Shown here: piece after piece, positions 11,367 to 22,435 of the stretch
How the letters are laid out: each line of letters starts with the position of its first letter
Position numbering within the stretch: the stretch's first letter is position 1
From: Chrysogorgia sp. JL179-B06
Taxonomy: Eukaryota; Cnidaria; Anthozoa; Scleralcyonacea; Chrysogorgiidae
Reading direction: 5' to 3'
Assembly (NCBI GenBank): GCA_035772405.1
Contig: JAYKKM010000311.1
Location: 1 to 64,000 of the forward strand
Length of the DNA stretch: 64,000 nucleotides
Made by a program: the position numbers and the translations under genes
Notes under the pieces: generated by a model
The model's database searches: none
What the model saw: only the letters and a program-made list of their open reading frames with translations
Told to the model about the DNA's origin: nothing

Positions 11367-12889
11367 ATTTCTTTGGTAAGCTTTAATGTTATAAGTTTTA
11401 TTTCCCTGAGCATATAAGGAAACATGACAAGTTCTTTTCTTTATATATTTGATGTATTTTGACCATTGTTTATAAATGTTACATGAGTTCAGATCAAGTG
11501 TAATAATTGGTCAAGAACAATTGTTTGACTAAAAAAAAATTGTCAATGTAAAATAGGCTTAAATGTAATCAGTATGATAATTTTCTTGTGTTTTTTAAGG
11601 GGAACAGCACCAACTGGAAAATCTCCATTTCGATCATCATATTCACGTGTGGGGAATGTCAAAGCTCTTGTAAATGTGCCAATTATTTGTTTAACTGCAA
11701 CAGCCAGCAGCACCACAAGGAATAAAATCATAAAATGCCTCAACATGAAGAATACCAAGGTTATCCAACTATCCCCTGACAAAGAAAACATGAAGTATAT
11801 TGTTGAAAAAGCAAGTGATGAAATAGAGGTAACCTTCTCTTGGTTGCTACACGATTTAAATCTTTTTCATGGTGATATGGAAAAAACTGTTATCTTCTGT
11901 TGTTCTATTAAAGAATGTGGAGAAATTTATGAAACATTCCTACACAACCTACCAGATGAATATCAAAGTCATTTTGCCATGTATCACGCAAAAACACCCC
12001 AGCGCATCAAGGACTTAGTCTTGACAGATTTCCTTAATCCTGATGGAGTGATACGTTTGGTAATTGCAATAAGTGCATTAGGAATGGGGGTAAACATTCC
12101 AAACATCAGGAGGGTTGTTAATTATGGTGTTCCAAAGGACATGGAGTCATATGTACAAGGTGTTGGGCGAGGAGGCAGAGATGGTCAGGATGTAATGGTA
12201 ATAATGTATTACAAAACCTACCATCTTTGCCATATTGACAAAGTTATGAGGGCATTTGTGAAAAGTAAAGAACAATGTAGGCGGTACTATATTTTGGAAT
12301 TCTTTGGTGAGAAAATCAAAAACAAAACATCCTTTTCACACAAATGCTGTGACATTTGCACCAGAAATGCAACTGTGGTTCGTGCCCCGAGGAAATTTTC
12401 AAACGCGAGTGGTCTAAAATATCAATAAGAGACACTGATTATGGTTTGACACGTCAGGTAAAAACAGAAGACAAAGAGACATTTATAGAAGTTTTTAATT
12501 ACGTGATTTAAATGAAGAAAACAAAAGATGTGGTTCTGTTCTTGGCTCAAGTGTGTTTAGTAATATACTTGATGATGCCGTCATTAAAGACATTAGTGAT
12601 GATTTGAAACATATATTCACCAAAGATTATATTGTCGATAACTTCCCAGTCTTTAATGAGAAATTAGCTTGTCAGATTTTAAGTGTCATACAGGGCATAT
12701 TTATGGATATAAATGAAATGGATCTATACTTACCTTCAGAACACAGAATTGGATGATATTGACTTTTATTTTGGTCATGTTCCTGCACAATGTTCTGATA
12801 GTGAGAAATCTGACTGATTATTGTAAGTAGGCGAACAAAAGCAATATTGTATAATGTACACGTTGTGGTATATATTTTTTTAACCGGTT

Positions 12890-13115
12890 TAATTTTTCTA
12901 AACAGAAACTTCTTGGGTTAACACTCAATTTTAATTTCGAAGTTTAAAATTGTCTACGGTTAGAAGGAAGGTAAATATTAAAATCCCGTGAAAATTGTTC
13001 TAGATTAATAAAATTAAACTGGGTTAAACAAATTGAATTGGTTTAGAAAAAATTAAACTGGTTTAGAAAAAATTAAACTGGTTCAAAAAAAATTAAACCA
13101 GGGGTTAAAATTGAA
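12890..13115. repeat. AT-rich short tandem motif cluster
   Basis: AATTAAACTGGTTTAGAAAA-type units repeat about four times at 13010-13105, with a related GGTTTAATTTTTCTAAACAG in opposite orientation at 12885-12905, so the block is loosely palindromic. Confidence 0.5.
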
Positions 13116-13198
13116 CTACAACATACATATTATGGCATTATGCCAATAATTATACTACATAGTATATACAATGTATTATGCCTATGTTCCATATATAC

Positions 13199-13752
13199 TG
13201 TCAGAGTAGAACAATTTTATATACATGTACATTAACGATCTCACACGGTGATCAACTACATCGCAGTGACTATCGTCACAAGCTGGCTATAACAATAAGA
13301 CACACTTACAGTACTATGTTGCCCGCTGCAGATCGGCAGGGATGGAGACGGTAGCCGGTTGCACCGACCGCGATGCGTGCTGGGGCTCTTGGAAATGATT
13401 CAGGACTTCCAGAACCCTAAACGGTACCCTCTCCATCCCGTGATCAGCAAGTCACCCGTGAAACACGGGGAAGAGAATTAAAAATAACACACAAAACAAA
13501 GTAAAGGCACTTACCCACAGGTAGAAGATACCTGAAGTGCCAACGGCTGAAGTAACTGCGACCTTGATCGAGCTAAAATAAGAGACGACACGGCAAAAGG
13601 CAAAGAGGGCGGGCCCAATTCAATGGAATGGGGAGGGGAAGACAAACGAAAAAACGCATAATATCTCGAAGCAAACCGGGCTGTTATATATACAAGGTGG
13701 GTACTAATCCCCGAGGTAATACACCCGACCGGGTTAACCCGAACATCGTACA
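13199..13752 (-). repeat. Possible solo LTR
   Basis: On the minus strand the segment starts TGTACGATGTTCGGG (13752 downward), has a TATA-like TTGTATATATAAC about 60 bp in, and ends CTCTGACA at 13199. The TG...CA borders, the promoter-like start and a base composition more GC-rich than its surroundings suggest an LTR. Flanking 5-mers do not match (TATAC against CCTTT) and no second copy is in the window, so this is weak. It lies just downstream of the DUF6589-like gene stop. The ACTTACCCACAGGTAGAAGA stretch near 13510 looks a little like a U1 snRNA start but is not followed by U1. Confidence 0.3.
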
Positions 13753-13817
13753 CCTTTTAGACGTTAACTTCCTTTATTATTAATAATAAATACATTAAAT
13801 TCTTGTAAGCCTTTGTA

Positions 13818-16800
13818 CTACTTATACATCTTGTATATATGACGATTCTGTCTATGCCAACATTTTTTATACTTCCTAATCCACTGATGTAAAGGTTTGG
13901 CTGATAAATCATGAAATACTTCTTGTTTAAAATGTGGAAATGCTCCATACTCTCTTCCAGGAATAAACTTGAATACCTTTGCCTTGTTATTTACTTGATG
14001 AAGTATCGTCTCAAAGTATTTTACTGATTTACGGTTGGAATGGTACCCAGATTTTTCTTTCATTCCGAGCTCATCTTTTGATGCATTGATCAATTTCTCT
14101 ACAGCTGCTGTAATTTTTGTTGCCTTGACTACACTCTCATCAGTTATGTTTGGGTATCCTAAGGCTCTTATTTCCTCTTTGGCAATTTTGTTTAACTGTT
14201 CAACCCTGAGATCTCTTGATATCCTCTTACCAGGTCTATTCTTGCCACCAGCAAACCTGTTCCAGGTCAATCTATGTGCCTCACGTGGTGTTAAAAGGCC
14301 ATTGACAGATGCAATGAGTCTGAGTCCAGCAAGTGCATATTTAAAACACCCTGTCAACCTGAAGATGTAGGTAAGAAACTTCCACACTCTCAGAAGACGT
14401 GCTCCGTCCCCTTCTCGTACCGAATCCTCAGCATCTCTGATCATAAGACCAAGGGTAATGTTAAGACAGCCATAATTGTATATAATATGATCATCATTGC
14501 CTTCTTGTGTTCTTTCTTGGTTCTGAGTTTGGTTGGTGGATACAATTCATCCAAAGTGAGGTAATGCTTCATCTTTTCATGGTTGATTCTGCATTTGGCA
14601 TACCTAAAAACTCTGGAACATGTGGCAAACCTTACATGGAAATGATGTTTCTAGAGGAGTACTAGCTTCACTGATGTCGGATACACTGTCAGAGACATAT
14701 TTGTCAAACAATTTGGCAGCTTGATCGAACAACCACTTTCTCTTGTCTTCTAGGCTGGCTTTACACAGATCACTGGAAAAGCAATTTTTCGTAGGTGTGC
14801 TTGTTGTGTTTTCCATTCCAAAGTGTTCCATGGCAGCCGATACTAAAAAAGCATCAGTTTGAATGCCAAAAAACTCTTTTATCTGGTTGTAGCTTTCAGA
14901 TTCAACATCCTTCAGAGCATTTGTGTTTCCAACAATTATGGCATTTGAGGTATATGTACCCCAGTCAGCTACTGAGTCCACTTTACGTAGAATCTTTAGG
15001 ACAGCCTATTTAGTGAACAATTATAAAGACTCAATATAACTGTGCATGCTAACAATAACCCCCCGAAATAAAATATTAAAAAATTATCATAGACCCACGT
15101 ACTCTAGATAACTTATGAACACTCCCTAATATTCCCTATAACTTTCACATGCAAAGATATCATTGATCTTTACACATGAAATGTGGTTGTTAATATATAT
15201 AGTCGAACATTATAAAGTCGAACACTCAAATGATTTCTCGTAAAATATACTCCCGGTAGTATACAAGTTCGAGAGCTGCGAAGTCACAAACTCACTTGTT
15301 TTTTTTGCATCAATTCAAAGGGGGTGTGGCTTAATTTCGCACTGTCAATTTCAGATCGTGTAGATTTCATGTTGTGCTTCAAATGCAAATATGCCAATGA
15401 CATGGCTTCTTAAATTTCAGCATTGGCTGCACTAACTCAGTGAACTTTTCAAAGATTCAGTTGTTCTTTCTCCGCCTTAATCGGTTTTCATTAAAGCAAT
15501 CAGGCACGGAGTTATTTGTAAAAGATTTGTCCATTTGTATGATCGTTTGTCTTACTTGAGAGTATTACACTTGCACTTTCGTTTGAAAGCTAAATATCAT
15601 CAACACTCATGCACTATCATCAACTTTCAACCGTTGAGGAGATTTAATGAGATTTGTGGCGCGCGGTACGGGGAGTAATCAGGGTTTTAAAGTAACCGAT
15701 TGTTTAGCAGTCGAATAGAATACCTTACGGGGATATTTTTAGAAAACAATTTCTTCACTCAAAGAGTATAATATTGTATGTCTTCACACCAAGTTACAAT
15801 ACATACTGCTCGTTGCCCTTGTTTCTTTGTTGACAAACCTTATAAGCAGTCCTGATAGCATGCCAATCTTCGTTCTTAGGCCAGGTTGCATCAATCTTAA
15901 TTTGAAATTGTTTATAATACTTAAATTAGTATGACTATTAAAATTGTGAAAATATAGGACATTTTAATTTGTCATCCAATATGACCCTGTGAGTACTGGT
16001 AATGATCTTTTGTTAAATTGCATGCAATCGTTTTGGGATAGAACGATAAGCACTAAATCAAATTTGGCAATGCTTTATCAAGGGTTGGTGCTTATTTAAT
16101 ATTTCAATGTTTAATGTACAGTAGGAAATGTGATAATCAGATGCATTACAATACCTCATAGACTGGCTTGGACATAATTTCACTGTATTGATGAGGAATG
16201 TGCTTGATGATGGCACTACGTAAGAAGGAAAATTGCTTAAGATATTTGACAATGACTCTTGACCAGAGTACCATATAATCTTGCTTCAATTTGTTAATAT
16301 CAGAATTAGATGGAATAAAAGCTGAGATTGGAGCATGAGCTAATGTCTGTTCATATTTATTTGGCAGTGTATTCCCCGAAACTTCATCTTTAAAAGCGAC
16401 CAGGTTAAACCAGTGGAATGACTTGTTTTTGTTGTCTTTGGTCATATGTCGAACTTTAACTTCTAAATCCACAGTCCCCAACAATCTGATATGAAGCAGG
16501 TGATGTTGGTTGCTGTTGGTAGCTGTTGGCTACATCAAGTAAGTTGGCATGCATCATCATGTGATCCAAACTGCTGCAAATTGTCAAAAACCTTCAACAT
16601 GATGTCTCTATCCACCCCTTGCTTTGTTAAGCTGGCAGATATGTTATGCATAACAGTCCCTGGATCTTCAAAAGAAAAGTACAGTTCACTCATATCAATA
16701 GGCATTGGCAGCATGGGTATTACATTGATTTGTGCTTTCCTGTTCCTCACTAGCACTCATGTAATTCTTCATGTCACCAACAGTGGGAATATTTGGAAGG

Positions 16801-18301
16801 TAATTGCACGAAATAAGTTCATCTTTGAGCAGAACTATAGGCATGTTTATCTTGCTTAGTATTTTCACATGTCTTTCTCCATTCCTGGACATGCTGCTCA
16901 CAAACATCACCAAGCTGATTAGCTTTCTTTCTAAGTGTAACTGGGGAAACAGTTAGTCCATGCATGTATAGTGTATCCAAACACTAGGAAATAAAAACAA
17001 CAATTATTTTTGGGTACTAGAAATAGTCTATAATGTATTCCATTCAAAACCAATAAAAATATTTACAGATATAGCATGTATTGCACATTACAATCATATG
17101 AATGAATTAATATGTTTGTGCTTCCAAAATTATACCAACAACTTACCATGGACCGTTCCAGCTCCATAATGCCTACAAATAAAACCAAGTTTGCATGCCA
17201 ATGCAGACATTTCAGGACATCGACTATGAAGAATGACTGCAGCAATAGTAGACATCACAATATCTCGTTTCACGGAAGTTTTTTTCCTTGCCCTATTTGA
17301 TGTACACAGGGTTTGTAGAGTGCCAGTTGTTATCGGTGCTTTAGCTTTGAGCTCAGCTTCGAACTTCCCAATGTCAAAATCGAGTGGTGTTGCCCTCAGT
17401 ATACTATTACTGTTCACTTTACAAATGTTCTGACATTCAGTGTCCATAGTGTCCACAAACAGTTCTTGTAGATGGACTCCTAGCTCTGGATGTTTCATGA
17501 TCAGCTTTAAAGCACTCTTATGGGAACCAACAGCAAATAACTTTATGATGTGTGCCACTTCATTTTGTACCTTTATCTTTTGGCTTCCCGAGGGGAAATT
17601 TAAGCTGACCTTGAACAACAACAAAAAACCCAATTTATATTCAATATTTTATAATCAGTAACACTGAATATAAATTAGAATATTCTTACCTCAACAGAGA
17701 ATTCATGCTGAGTTTGGTGTAGTGTTTCATCATGAGCGGCTTGCGACTGTTCACGGTTCTCTTCATCATGGAAAACGTCACAATCCAGAACAGAAACATC
17801 TTGAAACGAAAGGTGTAAGTTTGTAGACCGTTTTCGTTGATGAATAGAACTTGATTTCGCAGCCCTTTTAAAGTAAGTTTTAGTTGCTGCACTCTGAATA
17901 CATGGGGAAACAGGCTGTGGTCTTGAGTCACCGCCGATTCCAAATCTGCTTCGAAACTTTTCTAAGTCAACTCGCAATACTTTCGATCTTGTAAACAAAG
18001 AATCTGCTCGTCGGTAGCATGGCTTGCATATCCTTGTCGAACATAAAGTGAGATTTATTGAGGTTTGAGTAAGTTCCCTGAGCTTGTCCAGAAGTCCGTC
18101 GCAAGTACGCGCATTGAAAGTACTCTTTGCGCCGATCAAAGAAACTCCACAACACATACAAAATGAATTCTTTTTCTCTAATTTGATCTTTCGCTTGAAT
18201 TGTTTTAAAGGCGTATTAGGAGAACTAGGATCACGTTCTTTCAAAAGTACTTTTTCTGGAGTTTTAGGTAACAGTGATCTAGTTGTTTTTCTAGACTTCA
18301 T
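13818..18301 (-). pseudogene. DUF6589-like protein (probable Academ-type transposase), broken
   Basis: Multi-exon gene read right to left. Exon 1 (18301-17690) encodes a basic N-terminus and a Cys-rich part (SFCMCCGVSLIG ... STRICKPCYRRA), ending at donor GAG|GTAAGA. Exon 2 (17609-17147) opens VSLNFPSG and ends at CATG|GTAAGT. Exon 3 starts at 16984 (CLDTLYMHGLTVSP) and needs at least two frame changes between 16920 and 16490. The next part (16484-16146) has VDLEVKVRHM...SFHWFNLVAF, a pattern I associate with DUF6589 (D.VD.......HWF). Later exons (about 14998-14604 and 14450-13818) include LTPREAHRLTWNRF and FIPGREYGAFPHF, also characteristic of that family. The start at 18301 (MKSRKTTRSL) was chosen because earlier in-frame codons lack support. 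The family is of unknown function in databases; a transposase role is inferred from its place inside element A. Confidence 0.75.
14999..16145. other. Large intron of the DUF6589-like gene
   Basis: Lies between the exon ending ...MSKPVYEVL (16146) and the exon starting AVLKILRKVDSV (about 15010). AT-rich; no gene, inverted repeat or tRNA-like sequence seen. Confidence 0.45.
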
Positions 18302-18415
18302 AGTTATTTTTAAAATATACATTTTTCGCGGGAACAGAAGACACTTTTAAATTGGATTTGGAATGGGTACGAGATTGTAACTAAGCAACTGACAGAGCAT
18401 GCTCAATGGAAACCA

Positions 18416-18501
18416 AACACGAATACGGCAGAGCCTTCTTTTCTCTCCTCTCCCGCCCAGCAAGGGGAAACAAAGGAAAAGAAGGCTCTGCTCACAGGGT
18501 A
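18416..18501. repeat. Element A right terminal inverted repeat with hairpin
   Basis: Complement of 9524-9606, with GCAGAGCCTTC (18429) against GAAGGCTCTGC (18481) forming the internal palindrome. It ends CAGGGTA at 18501, the same last seven bases as element B. Confidence 0.85.
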
Positions 18502-18510
18502 ACACTCTCA

Positions 18511-18604
18511 CTAAAAGTGTGCAGCATATCTTTCATAAACCCCTTAAAACGGTGCGCGCGCAGGTTAATGAGCGGAGACTGGGGAGAGTCACTGCGAAAT
18601 GAAA
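18511..18604. repeat. Left inverted repeat of IS3EU-like copy 1, inner part
   Basis: Continues 9378-9514 after element A and matches the complement of 45605-45705, through GTGTGCAGCATATCTTTCAT and CACTGCGAAATGAAA. It ends just before the HECT start codon at 18627, so it probably holds the leader and core promoter. Confidence 0.85.
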
Positions 18605-19489
18605 ATAAAAATTTTTACATACAAATATGTCTGAAAAATTTAAAGAAGACATAAAAAATACGATCCAACAAACTGTTAGGGAAGAAATTTCAAAAGTTAT
18701 AGCAAGTAATAAGCGTGAAGGAGAATGTAGCAGTTCAGATACTTCGCAAAGTACGCCAACAACGAGTGGGACCTCGAGCGCAACTGGTTGCCAGCCTCGA
18801 GAGGCTAGCAGACAAGAGGATTTTAAACCTAAGAAAAAGAAGAAACGTGGAGATGAGGCATCCGCTGCGGAGACGAAGTCGAAGGCAAAACAATCAATTA
18901 AAGAGGTTGAAATCAAAGTCGGTTTGGCATATGTTAATGATGGTGTCTACAAAACACGACGAAATAAGACTCACATACTGAAAGTGAAGAATGATATCGA
19001 GAGAGATGAATTAATTGAGAAAGCAAAAATTAAACATGGTAACTTTGACCAGTCATTCGATTGTGCAAGTCCCTATGTCCTTCTCTACCCTGATTTTAGT
19101 GAGGTGCATTTTGTTCCAGGAAGTGAAGAAACATTCACCCAGAGGAAATATAAGGAGGCTATTTCCAAAGATTATAAGAAGCTTACATTTAACCTTTGCC
19201 TTCGTGATGAGTTTGATTACAACCAGTTCTCCGACTGGTCTTCTAATGAAAATGATGAGAAAAATGACACTGAACATCAGAATACACCAAAAGTGAGTAC
19301 ATTTTTTTTATTTCCGTGTATACCATAAATGTGTATTAATTACATATTAAAATATTTAGAAAGTTATTGGGCTAGAGACCTCCTAGTTAATATGTTTGTA
19401 AGATTCAAATTCAACTATTTACAGTCATTTACATAAGAATATTTAGATAAAATGTTTCTATAGTAGTATTAAGCGCCGATCAATTTATA

Positions 19490-19800
19490 CTGTTAACACC
19501 CCAACCCCAGGGCATACCCCCGGGCATTTGAAATTTTCAGTATTTTGCTGTCAAATTCCCTCTCCCCAGGCAAAAAATACTGTTCAAATGCCCCACATAG
19601 AAAGAAAATTGATGGTCAAATGCCCCAATAATAAAACTTGTATTTTAAATTCCAAAAGAATGTGCACAGATATTTTAAATTAACGTGCACTACAGCGCAT
19701 ACTGCAATTACAAATTCAGTCTTGGACTCCACACGCTTCGTGTCAAATGCCCCACGTATCCAGACTCAGTGTCAAATGCCCCACCCCTACAGCGATTATC
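19490..19800. repeat. Intron repeat with TCAAATGCCCCA motifs
   Basis: TCAAATGCCCCA occurs four times (19587, 19617, 19743, 19773), with related GGGCATTTGAAA at 19522, inside the HECT intron. It is probably a small non-autonomous element; the ends are not clear. Confidence 0.4.
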
Positions 19801-20884
19801 ATTAGACGTACAATTTTTGTTTGTATATTCATAACATTATTTTTTGGATTCGATTTTTGTATGTATTACCCCAAATTAAGTTGCCGTAAATAAGATATGG
19901 ATAGACTAATGCATAATATATTAATTTCATTGTATTTTTATTTACAAATGTCTGATTTTGGCTATTATACCAGTTGCCCTAATGATCTTCTTTGTTACTT
20001 TGCATAGAATAACCTGCCTATTTTTGTTATGTATGATGATGAGGACTCATTGCTTTCACTAGCTATCTACCAGAGCCAACAGGATGAAAGTGCACCTGAC
20101 AAAGAAAATAATGAGGAAACAGAAGCCAGTTCACTAGATCAGGCCCTTGAATGGAAAATGAATAGAATTCCCAATGATCAGTACACAGTAATTGAAGTCA
20201 ACAGAAACCACCTTTGAGCAGTTGAAGCAGTTGAAAGCAGTTGAAAGATGAAGATATTAAGGGAAGAATTATGGTTAAATTCATTGGGGAAGGTGTTGAT
20301 ACTGGGGGTGTTACTAGAGAGTTCTTCACAATTTTTTTTCAGGATATGTTAAATAGTGGTAATTTATTCCGTGGTAGTTATCCAAATTTTACCTTCCGCC
20401 ATAACTTGAATGCATTGGAAGGGCATTTTGAGATGTTTGGAAAATTAACTGCCACTGCCTTATTGAATGGATGCTCTGGGCCTCATTTTCTTTGCCATTC
20501 ATTTGCATCTTTTGTCCTAGACAAACCAGTAGAGGTTGTTTTAGATGAAGTGCCTGCAGAATCAGAGTTTAAAACAAAACTAGTTCAGATTCAAGGTTGC
20601 AATAATGAAGCTGAGCTTTCAGATGTAGTCAAATCTTTTCTTGAAATATTTGACATGGGGTACACTAAACCTGTTCTCACTTTGACAGATAGAGATGATC
20701 TTATTAGATCTTGTTCCAAGCACATTGTGATAAGCAGTGTTGCTGAGGAAATTTTTAGCTTCTGCAAAGGTTTGAGTGCCTTTGGTGTGTTGCATGAATT
20801 AGGTAAGTTTACTGAAGCTGGATTGGCAGAGTTAGTGTACCAGGATGTAACCACTGATGATGTTAAAGCATGTTTTGAATTAAT

Positions 20885-21240
20885 AGATCAAACACGAGTT
20901 TGAGTGTTTCATCAGGGGTTCCAAACACGAGAAAACAAATGAAAACCGAGGGCGTAGCCCGAGGTTTTTATTGTTTTCGAGTGTTTGGAGTCCCCTGATG
21001 AAACACGACAAACGAGTGTTTGATCTAGCTTCTCAAACGAGTATTCCTATAGCGATTTGCTCCCATAGCGATGTTATTTTAATATGTAGATTAAGAAATG
21101 TGATCCAGTTCACTAGGAATTTTCCTACAGGTTTTCATTGGGTATCAAAACTCATGCATGTGATGTGGTATACGTTCATGGATTGGCTACGATAATTCAT
21201 GAATTATTAATGAGTTTGAGAACCCTGTTTCTCACTTGTT
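20885..21240. repeat. MITE inserted in the HECT C-lobe coding region
   Basis: GATCAAACACGAG (20886) and CGAGTGTTTGATC (21014) are inverted, as are GTGTTTCATCAGGGG (20903) and CCCCTGATGAAACAC (20992). Coding sequence similarity to copy 2 stops at ...ELID and resumes at about 21245 (GTDEHGKETEIVYKW), so everything between is insertion. The part from 21030 to 21240 is a non-palindromic tail. Confidence 0.75.
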
Positions 21241-21632
21241 GGTACAGATGAACATGGTAAAGAAACTGAAATTGTGTACAAATGGCAGCAGTTTCTAAAA
21301 AAAGCCGAAAATGGTAAATTAAAATCTGATGTTCTTGCTTGCCCAGATTGGATTAATCCTGCTGATGGGGGGTAGATGATACCCCAGTTGTTAAAATTAT
21401 CTCCCTAAATGATATAGTGCAGTTTGGGAGTGGTTCACGATTCCCTAATTTCAAAGGATCTCTAGCATTTGATCACCAGTGTATTGCTGCACATAAGAGG
21501 CTAACTGGCAATACCTGTACCTTAACAATTTGTACACCTGTAAATGAGAGGTACACCAAATGTAACACAGCCTCATTTGCTTTAAATATTATGGAAGATA
21601 TTTTTCAAGATTATGGCCTTGGACAGAGATAG

Positions 21633-22435
21633 GTATATGACTTGAGTTGGTCAGATGTAACTTTGTAATATTGTATAACTCCACCATGATAAAATGTTGT
21701 GTTTTGTTATGGTTAAGTACCTTGGTTGTTTTCATATTATAAATCCTCTATTTTGCCCCCGTACCCCCCCAAAAAAAATAAATTATATAATGGCCACATT
21801 TTAACGAATATTAACATTTACTTTGTTTCCTATTTGGCAAGGAAATTCATGTTTTTAATGGGGTGGGGGATTCACTGAGAAATTCAGACCATTTTTGTGC
21901 TGTGGAAAGAGAAAATTTCTTGAACATTTTTAAAGTTTTTTTGGAAAAATGTATATGCTATGGAAGTGTTTATTGAATTTCTAACTTTTTTCCTGATAAT
22001 TTCCACAATATTGAAATGTTATTTACCAGTGAGTAATAGAGGATTAACAGTAATTTACAGGTATTATAATATATTAGTTCATATTCTAGACATACTATAA
22101 AATGTCATGTTCAATTAATATTGTTTTGTTAAGAACAACATATTCTTGTTCCTTGATTTTATATGCATTGTAACCAGTAAATATTGCAACGATGTTGAGA
22201 GTTGGCCACAATAAATTGGACCATCTAGATGTGGTCAGTTGACCCATCTTTTCATTTGGCCTGTTTGCCACAAGTAATCATAGCCATTCCAGTAGACACA
22301 CGTACGCCGCAGCGTACCTATTTTTGTCTTTATGTCATATTTAAATGCAAAAATATATTTTGCATGATGCACACATTCCAATCAGGTTTTTGGCTCAAAA
22401 TTAATTAGCTTCAGTTAGTCATGTGGCAAAATTAA
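21633..22435. other. Gap between the convergent HECT and transposase genes of copy 1
   Basis: AT-rich, with an A run at 21773-21781; probably the 3' untranslated regions of both genes. No feature otherwise. Confidence 0.5.

Larger units (their letters stand above)
10756..11599. other. Helicase intron holding two small inverted-repeat elements
   Basis: Runs from donor GTAAGC at 10756 to acceptor TTTTTTAAG at 11599. Two palindromic insertions lie inside (listed separately). No other gene is seen. Confidence 0.6.
10514..12817 (+). pseudogene. RecQ-type superfamily 2 DNA helicase, broken
   Basis: ATP-dependent 3'-5' DNA helicase of RecQ type, presumably used in transposition of element A (inference). 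The first exon (about 10514-10755) has motif I PTGHGKSL (10555-10578), then a frameshift, then FIFTSPE and motif II DESHCV (10730-10747). A donor GTAAGC follows INW. The second exon starts at 11600 after TTTTTTAAG and reads on with RecQ-like spacing: motif III LTATAS, motif IV KTVIFCCS, motif V ALGMGVNIPN, motif VI QGVGRGGRDGQ (12158-12190), then a zinc-binding Cys pattern CRRYY...KCCDIC typical of the RecQ C-terminal region. A frameshift near 12420-12505 separates this from the C-terminal part (DLNEENKRCGS... to SEKSD stop at 12817). The N-terminus before motif I is missing. Identity as RecQ-like is secure; as a working gene it is not. Confidence 0.85.
9524..18501. mobile_element. Element A: RecQ helicase + DUF6589 transposon (AcademH-like)
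   Basis: It is flanked by an exact 9-bp target duplication, ACACTCTCA, at 9515-9523 and 18502-18510, and removing it rejoins the IS3EU-like inverted repeat. Ends read TATCCTGTGAGCAGAGCC and, on the other strand, TACCCTGTGAGCAGAGCC; the inverted ends match for about 85 bp. Each end is internally palindromic: GCAGAGCCTTC recurs inverted as GAAGGCTCTGC about 50 bp further in. It carries a plus-strand RecQ-type helicase (10514-12817) and a minus-strand DUF6589-like gene (18301-13818), convergent. The helicase, 9-bp duplication and ends match what I recall of AcademH (Academ superfamily). Both genes are broken. Confidence 0.85.
18627..21632 (+). pseudogene. HECT-domain ubiquitin-ligase-like gene of IS3EU-like copy 1, broken
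   Basis: Exon 1 (18627 to about 19290, donor GTGAGT) encodes a Ser- and Lys-rich N-terminus and a ~100-residue module shared by all three copies: EIKVGLAYVNDGVYKTRRNK ... YVLLYPDFSEVHFVPGSEET ... YKEAISKDYKKLTFNL. Exon 2 starts at about 20008 (after TTGCATAG) and reads to 20217. After a frameshift comes the HECT N-lobe (20241-20888): VKFIGEGVDTGGVTREFF, HFEMFGKLTATALLNG. The C-lobe resumes after an inserted MITE: QFGSGSRFPNF and the catalytic Cys region RLTGNTCTLTI (21505-21540), then IMEDIFQDYGLGQR stop. Lesions: a triplicated GCAGTTGAA slip (20218-20249), the MITE (20885-21240) and a frame change at a G run near 21370. HECT enzymes pass ubiquitin through that Cys to substrates; what this one targets is unknown. 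Confidence 0.85.

Noticed and set aside
13500..13540. U1 snRNA or spliced-leader start
   Set aside because: Only about 20 bases resemble U1; no stem-loops or Sm site follow.
14035..14370. Plus-strand frame of 111 codons
   Set aside because: Shadow of the DUF6589-like exon on the minus strand.
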